A DNA stretch of 64,000 nt from positions 311,892-375,891 of the forward strand of contig VXAA01004297.1 in assembly GCA_013399115.1 (NCBI GenBank). The letters are read 5' to 3'. Position 1 is the first letter of the stretch; each line of letters opens with the position of its first letter. Both the position numbers and the translations under genes were made by a program. Source of the stretch: Anseranas semipalmata (taxonomy: Eukaryota; Chordata; Aves; Anseriformes; Anseranatidae). The notes below the pieces were generated by a model, which was not told the DNA's origin, ran no database searches, and was given only the letters and a program-made list of their open reading frames with translations. Below, piece by piece: positions 24,401 through 35,670 of the stretch.

Positions 24401-25104
24401 CCACAACTACAGGAATGATCTAAGCTAACATACCATGAAGTAACTCCCTTCCATGGGAGGGTCAAAATGGTTTTCAATCTTTATAATTGGTTTTCCTGCA
24501 CAATTGGCTAAGTAGTGGAGGTGTATAAAGGAATGACCTAGTTATACGTGTTTTCGGCTGTTCCAAGGATCTGTTGCTACACTAGCTAAAGATCCATAGA
24601 TGGCAGCATTGATGCAGTAATTAATCTTCACCACAGCATAGGTCAAAATGCATTTCACCTAACTATTTCTTTTGGAGGCTAAACCCCATTTCTAAATGTC
24701 AGAGATCTTAACACCAGGCAATATAAGCATCAGGCCATGAACCGCCTGGCAGTAAAGAAAAGCCAGATTCAATATCACTACCAAAGGTACTGTGCGAAGC
24801 GCTCACACAGTAACTGCGACACTTCAGACCCTATCTTCTTGGAAATAAACTACATCACCTAGACAATAACGAACACTGTGAGCTATGGGAAGCTGGTATA
24901 TTTTTTATGGTTACCTACATATGCTGTCAAAGTAGAAAGGAGAAGGAATACAAAGATGTCCCTCATCCCTCCACCTTTACTGCCCTTTCTTCCTCCACTG
25001 CACCTCATTCAAAACACAGCCTTGCACTCCCTCACGTTTCTGCTGCAGTGCTGCTTGGGCCACACCACCACACAGTACAGAGCTCAATTACAGGCAAATG
25101 AAAA
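21483..25104. other. Intronic stretch with homopolymer tracts and an exon-like segment
   Basis: No known gene. It includes G/C homopolymers (about 22480-22487, 22849-22858), a long A-run next to a C-run (about 23708-23740), A-rich sequence to 23815, and an exon-like segment on the - strand at 23553-23681 (see findings). The remainder is AT-rich and unremarkable. Confidence 0.4.
23706..23817. repeat. Poly(A)/poly(C)/A-rich low-complexity tract
   Basis: About 20 A residues are followed by about a dozen C, an AAACC-type repeat and more A-runs with few interruptions. Length here is unlikely to be reliable in an assembly. On the - strand it forms a T/G-rich tract upstream of the 23553-23681 exon-like segment. 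Confidence 0.95.
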
Positions 25105-25600
25105 CAAACCTAGAACCACAGGATGGCTGAGGCTGGAAGGCACTTCTGGAGGCCATCTGGTCCAGCCCCTGCTCAAGCAGGGCCACCCAGAGCAGGTTGC
25201 CCAGGACCATCTCCAAGCGACTTCTGAAGATCTCCAAGGAGGAGACTCCGCAACCCGTGCCAGTGCCCTGTCACCTGCACAGCACACAAGTGCTGCCGGG
25301 TGTTCAGAGGGAACCTCCTTTGTTTCTGTTTGTGCCCATTGCCTCTTGTCCTCGTACTGGGCACCACTGAAAAGAGCCTGGCTCCGTCCTCTTTGCACCC
25401 TGCCTTCAGGTATTTATAGACATTGATGGGATCCCCCCGAGCCTCCTCTTCTCCAGGCTGAGCAGTGCCAGCTCTCTGAGTCTCCTCATAGGAGAGGTGT
25501 TCCAGTCCCTTCATCACCTTGGTAGCTCTCCGTTGGACTCTCCAGTATGTCTAGGTCTCTCTTGTACTCTGGGGCTCAGAACTGGACACAACTCAGGATC
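25105..25600 (-). mobile_element. CR1 LINE fragment, antisense
   Basis: On + it starts with the 3' end, ACCACAGGATGGCTGAGGCT, then the CTGGTCCAGCCCCTGCTCAA region, 'GAGCCTCCTCTTCTCCAGGCTGAG' and CCAGTATGTCTAGGTCTCTC. On the - strand it encodes CR1 remnants such as MKGLEHLSYEETQRAG. High identity to the generic CR1 3' region; not a host gene although long ORFs appear on both strands. Confidence 0.96.
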
Positions 25601-28125
25601 TCCTGTTTAACAATGTACCAGATGTTCCAGGACAAAAATAAAAATGCATCACATCCGGTACGATTTGGACATAAAGGATGAAAGTATTCAGAAAATGATA
25701 GCTACACAAGTCCAGGTTTAGCTTTACTGGCTCTTCCTCTCTTAATGCCATCTTTACCAACACAATGTTTACACGGAAACTCAATGCTTAAATTATTGAA
25801 TTTCAAATCCATATTCTGCTAGGTTTCTTGTTGAGATAAATCTCAGGAGTTCCAGCTCCTTCGCAAGAGATTTCTAGTTGAATGGTTGGTAAGAAAGTAC
25901 AGCGTCCTCTGACAGGACCTGGCTCTGTACGCACGTGGAATATGGTAGAAAAGGTGTTGGGGCCTTTATTTCTTGCCTTTCCAAGCCTAAAGCATAAATG
26001 CACTTCAAAGAGCAGAGAAGAATGGCACACTGATAATCAGCCTTCACTGTGCATTTGTGTAGCACACCTCCATTGGTATTTTTCACACAGTATAAAAAAC
26101 GGATATGACAGAACAAAGACAGCGACTTCTTTGAAATCATCTGCTATCAGCCAGCTCTGCTGTCTTCCTTCGCCAGCTCTCAGCATCAGCTGGATTCGTC
26201 CCAGCGTTCAGGTGCCTGTTCTGTCTACCGAGCATATTTGCACTCACCTCCTCCTCCCCTCCCCTCCAAGAGCAGTGCTGAGGACACACCGCGCAGCCCT
26301 GCTCTGCAAAGGCCCACTGCTGTGTGGCAGGACCGAGCTGCTCTGCCCCGTGCGGACCGCTAGCACCAGCCCCTTCGCCCTCTCGAAGGCCTCCTCTCAT
26401 GTCAGCTCAACCCCACGCACCGCAGCACACCGCGCTTCACAACCTCAGCACGCTCCTGTGCTCGTTAATCTGTGCCAGAGACAGGTGGCACGGACAGAGT
26501 AACACAGAAGTGACAGCAGACTGTCACTTCACGAAAGCAAGCTACCTGCCAGGGCTGGGGACCACACACAGGAATGCCTTACGGAGCGAGGTGTCCTTGA
26601 AGTTAAAGGATGGTGCTCGTTCTAATTCAAATACTTGTGCAGCTCACTCTGACTTCAGGTACTCTGGATTAAACACTTCACTGACATGCTAGAGCATATG
26701 TAGCACTTTTTAATTATTTAATTTACGATTATATATATTCAGGCTAGTAACTGAGCAGAGGTTGTCCAAGCTCCTGAACTCTGGAGGAGTGAAAACGATT
26801 TCCCCTACTTCTGCACCACACTTCATACAAAATCTGAGTATAAGCAGCTCTCAACAAAAAATTTCTCTTGAAACATTAACTCTATGCCTGGGAGGCACAG
26901 CAAGTTTCAAAACAGTACTCCTACACACCTGAGACTTTTAAGAGCAGTTTAATAGTAAAAATATCACACACCACATACTTAGTCCGGAAAGAATATTTGA
27001 AAATGGTCTCCTAGACAGTTCCAAACAGGAACAACTAACTTACTGCATAGCTCCTGACAATGCATACAGATTTTTTAGAAAGCTGAATATTCTTGCAGAT
27101 TTTAAATAACTACAAAATATTTGTCATGAGAAATCTGTACATTTTGGCAAAAAAGAAAAAAAAAAGCTGCTTCCCAATGCAACTGAACATAGGTGGAAAG
27201 CAGAACACAAAGACAACATTTTAATAAATTTGCCAACAGCAATATAAATTCATGAACAAGCATGGAGCTGTTTGGGTATCTGCCACAACGTAATATGTGA
27301 CTACATACATGGTGAGACTGCTGCTGTGTAACAAATTGCTGTCTCCAGTCCACTACCCCACTATCAGACATCTCAGAGATGCAACTTTTATTTCAATACA
27401 TTTTTGAAGTATTGCTTCTTTCAGAGGTTGGCACTGCTGAACAGAGGTCTGATGCACTGTAAATTTTTAGGGTATTTAGTGACACAGGATGTGTCCTGGC
27501 TGTACAGGAGAAGGAAAAGTAAAAAAATAAAAAAAAAAAAATAAAAATAAAAAAAAACTAGGAGGAATACAGACTGTCAATTTCATTATTGATTTTTTTT
27601 TTTTTTTAAAGGAAAAATCAGGAACTCCTTCCTCACGCTATATCAAATTCTAACTGAACACAGAGGAGAAAGCAACATGCAACAGGTAACCAGAATATGT
27701 CAGGTAGGGCTAACCAGGCTGCAGCCCTCTTCAGCCGCTGTTTCCCACCCCATCAGCAATGCTGCACACAGCATTTATATTCACTCACACGTTGCTGAGT
27801 GGGAGAGGAAGGACAGCTATGCCATGAACCAGCCTCAAAGGCACATGCATGTGGCAAATCTGGAAACAACTGCAACAAACGTATGCATTCAGTGCCACTA
27901 CAACTTTTAACCAGTAGTCTGTTCTTAACCTTCACCATGGTACAACACAATATGGGAATAAAAAGTGACACACAACTTCATCAAGGCAGAGAACAGTAAC
28001 CCCAAATTGCATTTGTGAACTCACCCACAACATCGAGCTGGTAAGTGAACAAACTGGCACATGGGAGACAGCTGCTTCCTGTACCACTGGATGTGCAACA
28101 AACTTCAGTTCTTTCTTTTCAACAG
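25601..28125. other. Intronic stretch with a CpG-richer island and A-rich tract
   Basis: No known gene. 26160-26470 is GC- and CpG-richer than its surroundings, giving open frames on both strands without recognisable products. An A-rich tract lies at about 27522-27557 and a T-run at about 27593-27607. Confidence 0.4.
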
Positions 28126-28739
28126 GTCCAAACGATGCAAAGTTCAGAAGGAAAAGGAGAACAAGCTTAAGCCTGCTCTTTACCAAGCTGAAGCAGAGAG
28201 TAATTTTTCTGCCCCTTCAGGTGAAGAACTTCTCTGTATTAGCGGGATAAAGCCTACATTACACGGTAAGTGGACAGCTACACCACGAGTAAACCACCAG
28301 CAAAGAAAAACCAAGCAGTACATTACTCCTGCAAAAGCAACAGCATAAGGACAATGCCTTCAGTTGCACTTTCACATTGTTGCAAGTGATCAAGCTAATT
28401 TCTTTTAAGGCTTACTACCTGTTAGTGAAGTCAGGGTAGCAGACCACGTGCACTCTGCCTCATCCTCAGACATGAAGTATGATGGCTTGGCTTTGAAATA
28501 CTCAAAAGTGGCCTTAACACAAGCTAATGCAACTAAAACAATCTTTTTCCTCTGAACTTCAGAACAAAATAAAACAAACAGAAAACAACCCTGGATGGAA
28601 CTGAGCGTTTATTTCAGTAAAACCTGGAGCAGTGGAAGTACTCACCCTTCTGAGGGAAACCAGTGCAAGACACTCACCGCTAGCTGACAAAACAGTACAG
28701 AATGAGAAGAAAACAAAAACAGCAGCAGGTGCTTCCTAC

Positions 28740-29030
28740 AAGAGATGCTGAAGCGCCAGGGGAATGCGACGCAGCAGAGGGGCCAGCTCCCTCCCTCAAA
28801 CCACAGTCAGTGCAACTTTTCACTTGGGCGTTCCTGTCCCGCTGCTCACCCCCCTGCAGCTGCGGCTGCAGCCACCCTGAGCGCCCCGGCGAGAGCCATC
28901 ACGCGCTTGCTGGCGCCGTGAGCAAACCATGCCGAGCAGAGCTGCCCTTCCCTGCCCAGCGGGAAGGACTTCCAGGCCGTCAGCAGTCAGGTGGCTTTGC
29001 CTGTCGCTCCTCGGCCGGGTAGGCTGTGAA
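28740..29030. promoter_or_regulatory. Small CpG-rich cluster, possible regulatory element
   Basis: GC-rich, with many CpGs (for example GAGCGCCCCGGCGAGAGCC), against an AT-rich background, and about 2.1 kb upstream of the proposed GPR18 5' exon. It could be a promoter or enhancer for GPR18 or an intronic transcript. ORFs across it look like composition effects. No core promoter motif was identified. Confidence 0.3.
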
Positions 29031-31099
29031 AAGCCTGAGTGAAAGCAGAACACAGGCTGTAATTCACATGCAGTGACAAATCAGCCGGATGGCTGAAGTG
29101 CCGGTAAACTCAACGCGGCTATTGTTAGTCACCTATGGAAACTGCGACGTTAAATCCCGGTGCCTCCACAAGGCACTACCTCCGCTGCAGGGAGGTAGGG
29201 CTAAGGTGTCAGCCACGCTCTTCAGACAAAATTAGACCCAGCTACAAAACGTCATCCTTTCAATGCTCCCCCAAGAAAGAGCAAGCCAAGGGGGGACTTC
29301 ACTGCCATACAGTTTTTGCAATCCCAGCCTCAACATCTGGCTACTTTCCGTCCAAACCTGGAATTAATTTTGCACTCCCTCTTTAGCTCTGGAGGATGCT
29401 GCCTCTCCATTTGCTCGTTCAGGTACAGTCATAGAGCAGCTCAGGTTGAAGGGAACCCGGGAGTGCTGTAGATTAGTTATCAAAAAATAAAACGCTCTTG
29501 CCTGCAAGAGTTGAAAAGCCTAGTTATTCTCTTTCAGGAGCTGCACACTCTTTATTAAACCTTTTAAAAATATCTATGTCACTGAATTTCAATGAACTTT
29601 CACTAAACTTGAAAACAGTATGTGTGACTCATCTTTCTGGAGCCTGCTCCAGAGTTGTTATGCTAATGATAAAGCCACTTAACAGTTTTCAACACTGTTT
29701 AGCCCTTCAGATGTTCTCTGTAAAATACATCTTTTTAAGATACTCCTGAATCCTAAAATATCAAGCAATGCTTAATTATTTACATTTCTGTAGGATGGAC
29801 TGGGCAGGATTTACAGCTCATTGCATCTGAGAGGTCTTTGAAATGATCACAACAATTAAGTTTGGTATTAGTTCACCTGAAAAGTGAAGTCCGGATGTTT
29901 AAAGATATCACTAATCTACACACTGAAAACTATACCAAATCCCACCCTGTGGCTAGTTCACCTGGCACACTGATCTGTACAAATACCTATGTACTACCAC
30001 AAACCCATTCAACCCAGATTAATTACATGACTCCAGGACAGAGGGTATTTTTCACAAAAGTTACTTTTAGCACTAGGTGAGGATCACCTGCCTACATCAC
30101 TCTTACAGTCAGTGAAGAAGGATGCCCCCGCAAACAAACCTGATTCTGGCTACATCTGAGCTGCAGGACTTGGTTGCTTCTGGCACCACGTGCACATCCT
30201 GGCAAATTGTTGACTGCACGTCAGGAGGAGACTGAAACATTACTGTTCCCTTTCTCAACACACATGGCTTTTCACTTCATCTGCGGGGAAAAAATGGAGG
30301 CAACCATAGCGTGCTTCAGTGTCCTAAAGCCTAACAGTTAGACACCTGCTGCTGTCGAGCGTTCTGCAGAGAGCCTGGAACATCTCCTTCTCTGAATGGC
30401 TCTTTAAAAGGTTGGGTCTTTTTTTGAGTTGACAGAGAGAAAACGTAGGAAACCAGTCTTCCTTAGCTATTAGCCATCGTGAATATTCCCATCCCACCAC
30501 AAATGTCTATTGCAGTGACATAGCTTATAGATCATATTCCATTTTAATAACAGCTAAAAACTCTCTTCATACAGCATTTTTTGCAAAGCTGTTAAATAGG
30601 CATGTCATTATTTCAGATGGCAAGTAAAATATAGAAACATTGCTGTTGTGTTAGTAAAACATGGTCAGTACAGACATAAACCAAGCAAAGTATTCAAGTG
30701 AATCAAACTTCTCATTTCAAAAGTAGTGAGTTCCTGTCACTTTCAGACTGACTGCTATTCAAGGCAATATAAATAAAATGGGGATTTCCATAAAACAGAC
30801 TGCAGTCCACAAAGAATACTTTAACATTGTGCTTATTAGAATTTTTTACATAACCAAGATGTGCATTCTTGCAGTAACCTTTGTGTATAAACATCAACTC
30901 AAAACATGCTTTCATTATTCCACAAATAATTAAAAAATTATTTTAAAAGGATATACAGTACAACTGCCCAGTTTGACCACACTGGAAATATTATAAAAGG
31001 TACTAGAACTATCAATTCACAAATACTGCAAGTTAACATGTATGTATATGAAATATTAACAAGTTACTTTTACGTATGACCAATAGAAGAGCTCAGAAC
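29031..31099. other. Intronic stretch upstream of GPR18 exon 1
   Basis: AT-rich and largely featureless. A weak CR1-like 3' tail fragment (TCATAGAGCAGCTCAGGTTG, antisense) is at about 29428-29480. Nothing else recognised. Confidence 0.35.
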
Positions 31100-31242
31100 T
31101 AGCTAGATTGCGTCACTGCTTCCTGCCTGTGAAGAGCTATTTTAGCATAGTGAAGCTGAGCAGAGAAGAGGAAGTCTAAACCTTCTACAGATTTGGGGCT
31201 ATGAAACGAGCATCTCTGAAGAAACTTTGTAGTGCACAAAAG
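31100..31242 (+). promoter_or_regulatory. GPR18: Probable GPR18 5' untranslated exon and proximal promoter
   Basis: A consensus donor, CAAAAG|GTAAGT, ends this segment at 31242. It pairs with the acceptor TATTTTCAG|GGTTC at 34345/34346, just before the GPR18 start codon. Upstream lie a C/EBP-ATF-like ATTGCGTCA (31107-31115) and a PU.1-type GAGGAAGT (31168-31175), fitting expression in blood cells. Mammalian GPR18 also has noncoding 5' exons. The transcription start is not determined; the left boundary is a guess. An ATG at 31201 opens a uORF (see findings). Confidence 0.5.
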
Positions 31243-34200
31243 GTAAGTAACAAACCATTATATTATACCAATAAAGTAACTCGGATGTTTATGTATGGTG
31301 CTAAGATAGATAGACTACCTTCTTCAGAAGCTGAACACAAGCATATGTTCTAGGACTAATGAATAGAAATGTAATTCTTCAATGTACTTAATACCTTCAA
31401 AGTATCAGCAGCATTTTATAAATAACATTTAAAGCAAAATGAATGCATTTGTAAAAACATAGTCCTGTAAACACTGTTGTTCAGGATTTCTACAGTGAAT
31501 TTAAAAATATGTAATAACTAAAAGCATTAATAAGTATATTATCACTAAAGAAAAAATATTTGTTTTCGTTAAACTAAAAACACAAGACAATCTCGTTGCT
31601 TGGTCTCTCTGTGATTCACTGAAGGCCATGTCCTCCTCAGGGAAACATGAGAAAGTGGAAGGGATAAATAAAATAAAAGGGGTTGAGGGGGTTGGGAAGA
31701 GTGGTACATAGGCAATCCTTTAAATGGAATTGCTGTTCCCTAACTCATACTAAAAATCTAGAGGAAAAGAATTAATTCTGATTTTGTCCTGAAAGTCTGT
31801 GTTCTTGCACACAGCACCCAGATGGGCTTTATGATTCATAGTAGTCATTAAGGACCTCAGCCATAATTAAAAAATTAAAACAGGCTGACAACACATACAG
31901 ATGAACGTCAGGTCAATCATTCAAAATTACCACAGACACACACTTGGAAACCAGTGATTCCAGGGGCTCTTCAGCAAGTACGTTTATCAATAGAAGTAAG
32001 TGTTCCCATTATGAAATATAGCAACTAGAGCAAAACTGTCCAACTAGAGGCACCTGAAGATCTACTTGGGTTGATCTGTGAGATATCAACCTGAAATCCA
32101 TGCAAACAAGCACTGATAGAGGAAAACAAACTAACAAAAAAACCCTGAATAGTTACATTTGTGTATAAATGCAGACAGGTAAGTATACACCCTTTTTTCA
32201 AATGTAATTTTCTTATGTACATGAATGTTTAATTTTGTATTCTTAAAAAGTAAATTCAGGATAAATATATAATGACAATGCTGGCATGCATTTAAACTCA
32301 CAACGTTTGGAAACACTGACTTCAACAACTAAACAAAATTAAAAAACCTTTCTGTTACGATATGGCCATTCTTTGATATATCTCAAAATTGGCACAACCT
32401 TGAAATAACCTATAAATAAGCCATGCAGCCACAGGTTTTCCCGTTATGAGCTCAAGCCAGTCTCAGCTTCCCCTCTTCCCATCAACATCAACCTGCTGGT
32501 TATTTCAGAAACAGGACCTGACTAGAAATTATTACAGTCACTGCAAGTCCAAAGGGGAGAAGAGCAAAACCAAAACCAAAACCAAAACCAAACTCCATGT
32601 TACTTATTAACATTGATCTATAAAGAGTGAATTCTTCTACCTATCCTATACATAAGTACTCGGTTTACCTGTTAAATCAGTCAGGATCTTGATATAGGTA
32701 GTTATGCAATATGCCATAAACAACTATTAGCAAGAGAAATCACAAGGAGAAAAAGGGGATTCTGAGAGGTTTTTGTGTTTTTTAAGTTTATGAGGACCTT
32801 GACTACACATCTTTAAGAATTTTTTCACGTTAAACATTAGCACATGTACAGTACACACACTTACAAAGCCTTGCTGAAATAGTTGGGGCCATGCTGTTTT
32901 GAAATAAGGTTTCTCAAGCATTTCCAACAATGCCCAAAAAAACCACTTCAAATGTGTAGGATTTTTTCTAGCAGTATGTGGACAATTTTATGTAACAGTA
33001 ATAAAAGTGGGACAGTATGACAGATAACATTTCAACAGTGCCACAAGCATGTGCTACAAAAATTTTCTTTCAAGCATATGCAATCTATCCCAAACAGACA
33101 CTGGTTCAATCCACTATGGAAGTTCCTATACCACTGTATAAAGTACCCGGTAAGCATTACAATGAAAGCATAGAATACTGGAGCTGTAACAATGAGCTTC
33201 TACTTCAACGCATTCTCCACTCGGTGGTGTAAAGCACATAGGATCTATGCATTCTTCTTCTCTTGAGAAAATTTTGGTGCTTAAATGATGCTGTAGAAGT
33301 TACAGAGCTGCTTGTCACAAGTAGGGAGATTGGACAAACAACAAACTCACTCTTTCCTTCTCTTCAAAAAGTTGCCACAGGGTTGGGTAAAAAGCCAAAC
33401 AAGAGGAACCCTCCCATGCAAAGTCATAAAAGTGTGATAAAACCAAGAGCCAGGAAAGTGGGGGAAGGGTGGGCTAACAAAAGCACTCGTGCAACCACTA
33501 GGTGACTTCTGCCATCCTCAAATGGCTCCAGAGTACACCAGGGGACAATCTCTTTCTGCCCCCATCAGTTGAGCCTGCATAATGAAATTTCAGATTTCAA
33601 ACTCCTAGCTGAACGAAGCAACACCACTGTGCTCTGGGGCAGCTGGCTAATAGCTACGTCAGCAAATAACTTTTCCCAAAAAGTGCTGTTCACACAGGAC
33701 CTGGTTGGAGATTGTGCTGCTTCCCATCTTTTCATTTTTATTTTTTAAATTGGAAGGCTACAAACCTATTCATCTCATTCATATGTCAGGTGGTTCATTC
33801 CGAAGCCCTGGGATTAAATACTTCATTCAAACCTACATAGCTATTGAGATAGCTTTTTAATGGCTTTTATGAGCAACAGCATGCACCTATTCTTTTGGGA
33901 TCTAAGTAGTTCCTACCCAAATAAAATGCAAAGTAAATACTTCACTTTGCAAGTCCAAATGTCGCTACATGCCATGCTCGCTTATTTCTTTTTGTAACTA
34001 GTCATTAATTTTTCAACAGGGACAACTTAAAGAAATATTCTCTTTAGAAAATAGCTCTCTTACTTCAATTACAGCTGTTTCTATCTAATTATCAGCTACT
34101 GAAGCACATTCAAAAATAGTTGGGCAATCCTGACTTTTTCATTCCTCTTAAGTAATTCAACATATTTAATTAAAACTAGCTTATCAATACTATTTCTCAC

Positions 34201-34345
34201 AAGCCTGACAGTACACATACTTCCTTCATGGCACAGTATGTATCTGTAGTCATTATTAAACCCCATCCTACAAAAATCCTCGTTTGTTTTTAAAGAAAGT
34301 TTTCACTTGTCTGAGAATAATTTTTCATACTTCATCTATTTTCAG
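31243..34345 (+). other. GPR18: Proposed GPR18 5' intron
   Basis: It starts GTAAGT and ends TTTTCAG. AT-rich, with a (CAAAAC)-type simple repeat at about 32566-32591. No coding sequence recognised in either direction. It is also UBAC2 intron on the - strand. Confidence 0.45.
32566..32592. repeat. Short (CAAAAC)n tandem repeat
   Basis: About four copies of the hexamer AAAACC in tandem. Low-complexity, with no evident role. Confidence 0.9.
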
Positions 34346-34389
34346 GGTTCTTATGGGGTGCAACAACTATTCCTAAATTCAATTACAAC

Positions 34390-35355
34390 ATGATGCCTGG
34401 AAATCACCACCCTGAAGAATACAGGATTGCATCACTCGTCTTCTACTGTTTTGTATTCACAGTGGGATTGTTAGTGAATGCCACTGCACTATGGGTTTTC
34501 AGCTGCACTACCAAGAAGAGAACGACTATAACTGTATATATGATCAATGTGGCATTACTTGACATATTTTTTATACTTTCCTTGCCTTTTCGGATAATCT
34601 ACCATGGGAAAGAAACATGGCCTTTTGGAGATGCATTCTGTCGGTTTATCAGTGCTTTCACTGTATTTTATCCAGCCATTGCTCTGTGGTTGCTCGCTTT
34701 TATAAGCGTAGACAGATTTATGGCTATTGTCCAGCCCAAACACGTCAAAGAACTGAAAAATACAAAAAAGGCTCTGCTGGCTTGCACTGGAATCTGGGTA
34801 ATGACCCTTGCAACAACTTCCCCACTGCTGTTTCTACGTTCTGATCCAGACAAAGCTTCAAATTCTACCACCTGCATGAAAATGCTTGATATCATCCATT
34901 TGAAGGAAGTAAATATGTTGAACTTTTGTCGCTTGATATTTTTCTTTTTGATTCCCTTGCTGATCATGATGGGGTGTTACCTAGTCATTATTTACAATTT
35001 TATCCGTGGCAAGACTTCCAAATTGAAGCCTAAGGCCAAGGAGAGATCCATAAGAATCATAGTTACTCTGATTGCTCAAGTACTTGTCTGCTTTGTACCC
35101 TTCCACATTTGCTTCGCCCTCATGATGTTGCAGGATGAAGATACAACTTACAATCCCTGGGCAGCCTTTACCACCTTTCTCATGAACCTCAGTACATGCC
35201 TGGACATTATCCTGTACTATATTGTTTCTAAACAATTTCAGGCTAGAGTCATCAGTGTAATCCTTTATCGCAATTATCTTCGAAGTGTGCGCAGGAAGAG
35301 TTTTCGAACTGCAAGTGTAAGATCACTCAGTAATATGAACAGTGAAATGATATAA
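34390..35355 (+). CDS. GPR18: G protein-coupled receptor 18
   Basis: Class A GPCR of 321 residues (human 331) with seven TM segments. In mammals it is reported to respond to N-arachidonyl glycine and resolvin D2, although ligand assignment is disputed; it is expressed in lymphoid cells. Seen here: near-identity to the mammalian protein over WVFSCTTKKRTT (35-46), PFHICFALMML (237-247) and YNPWAAFTTFLMNLSTCLD (254-272), a C84-C162 pair for the ECL2 disulfide, an ECL2 sequon N158-S-T, and a C-tail rich in basic and Ser residues. TM3 ends DRF (108-110) where I recall DRY in human. The N-terminal NSS sequon of human is NHH here. Two tandem ATGs (34390, 34393) could start it; the first is used. Single coding exon, antisense inside UBAC2, same orientation as GPR183 32 kb away. 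Confidence 0.97.
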   Translation: MMPGNHHPEEYRIASLVFYCFVFTVGLLVNATALWVFSCTTKKRTTITVYMINVALLDIFFILSLPFRIIYHGKETWPFGDAFCRFISAFTVFYPAIALWLLAFISVDRFMAIVQPKHVKELKNTKKALLACTGIWVMTLATTSPLLFLRSDPDKASNSTTCMKMLDIIHLKEVNMLNFCRLIFFFLIPLLIMMGCYLVIIYNFIRGKTSKLKPKAKERSIRIIVTLIAQVLVCFVPFHICFALMMLQDEDTTYNPWAAFTTFLMNLSTCLDIILYYIVSKQFQARVISVILYRNYLRSVRRKSFRTASVRSLSNMNSEMI

Positions 35356-35670
35356 AAAGACAAAAACATTGGGGGAATTTTGTAATGTAAATGAGTGCTT
35401 CTTTTTCCAAATTGTAGCATTTCGGCTACACTGAAAAACGTTCTACAGCCAGAAGTAACAGACGTTTGTTGCACTGTAACTATGAGAGAAGTAGAATAAT
35501 AATGGCACCTCTTCATATTTGCTCAACAGTTTTTGTAAATCTGAAATGAACTAAAACCTGGTATCTGTGTGAAACTGTCCACCACTTTTGTCATCTCAAA
35601 AAACTGTGAATATTGCCAGACAAGAAAAAGTGACTATTAGTGTAATAAAGCAGAGACGACACTGAAAAAC
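35356..35670 (+). other. GPR18: Probable GPR18 3' UTR and poly(A) signal
   Basis: About 290 nt after the stop there is an AATAAA at 35644-35649 in GTAATAAAGC context, a plausible end of the transcript. No ORF of note in between. Confidence 0.55.

Noticed and set aside
25084..25517. Overlapping ORFs of 100-180 codons on both strands
   Set aside because: They fall on an antisense CR1 fragment; the - strand peptides are CR1 3'-end translations.
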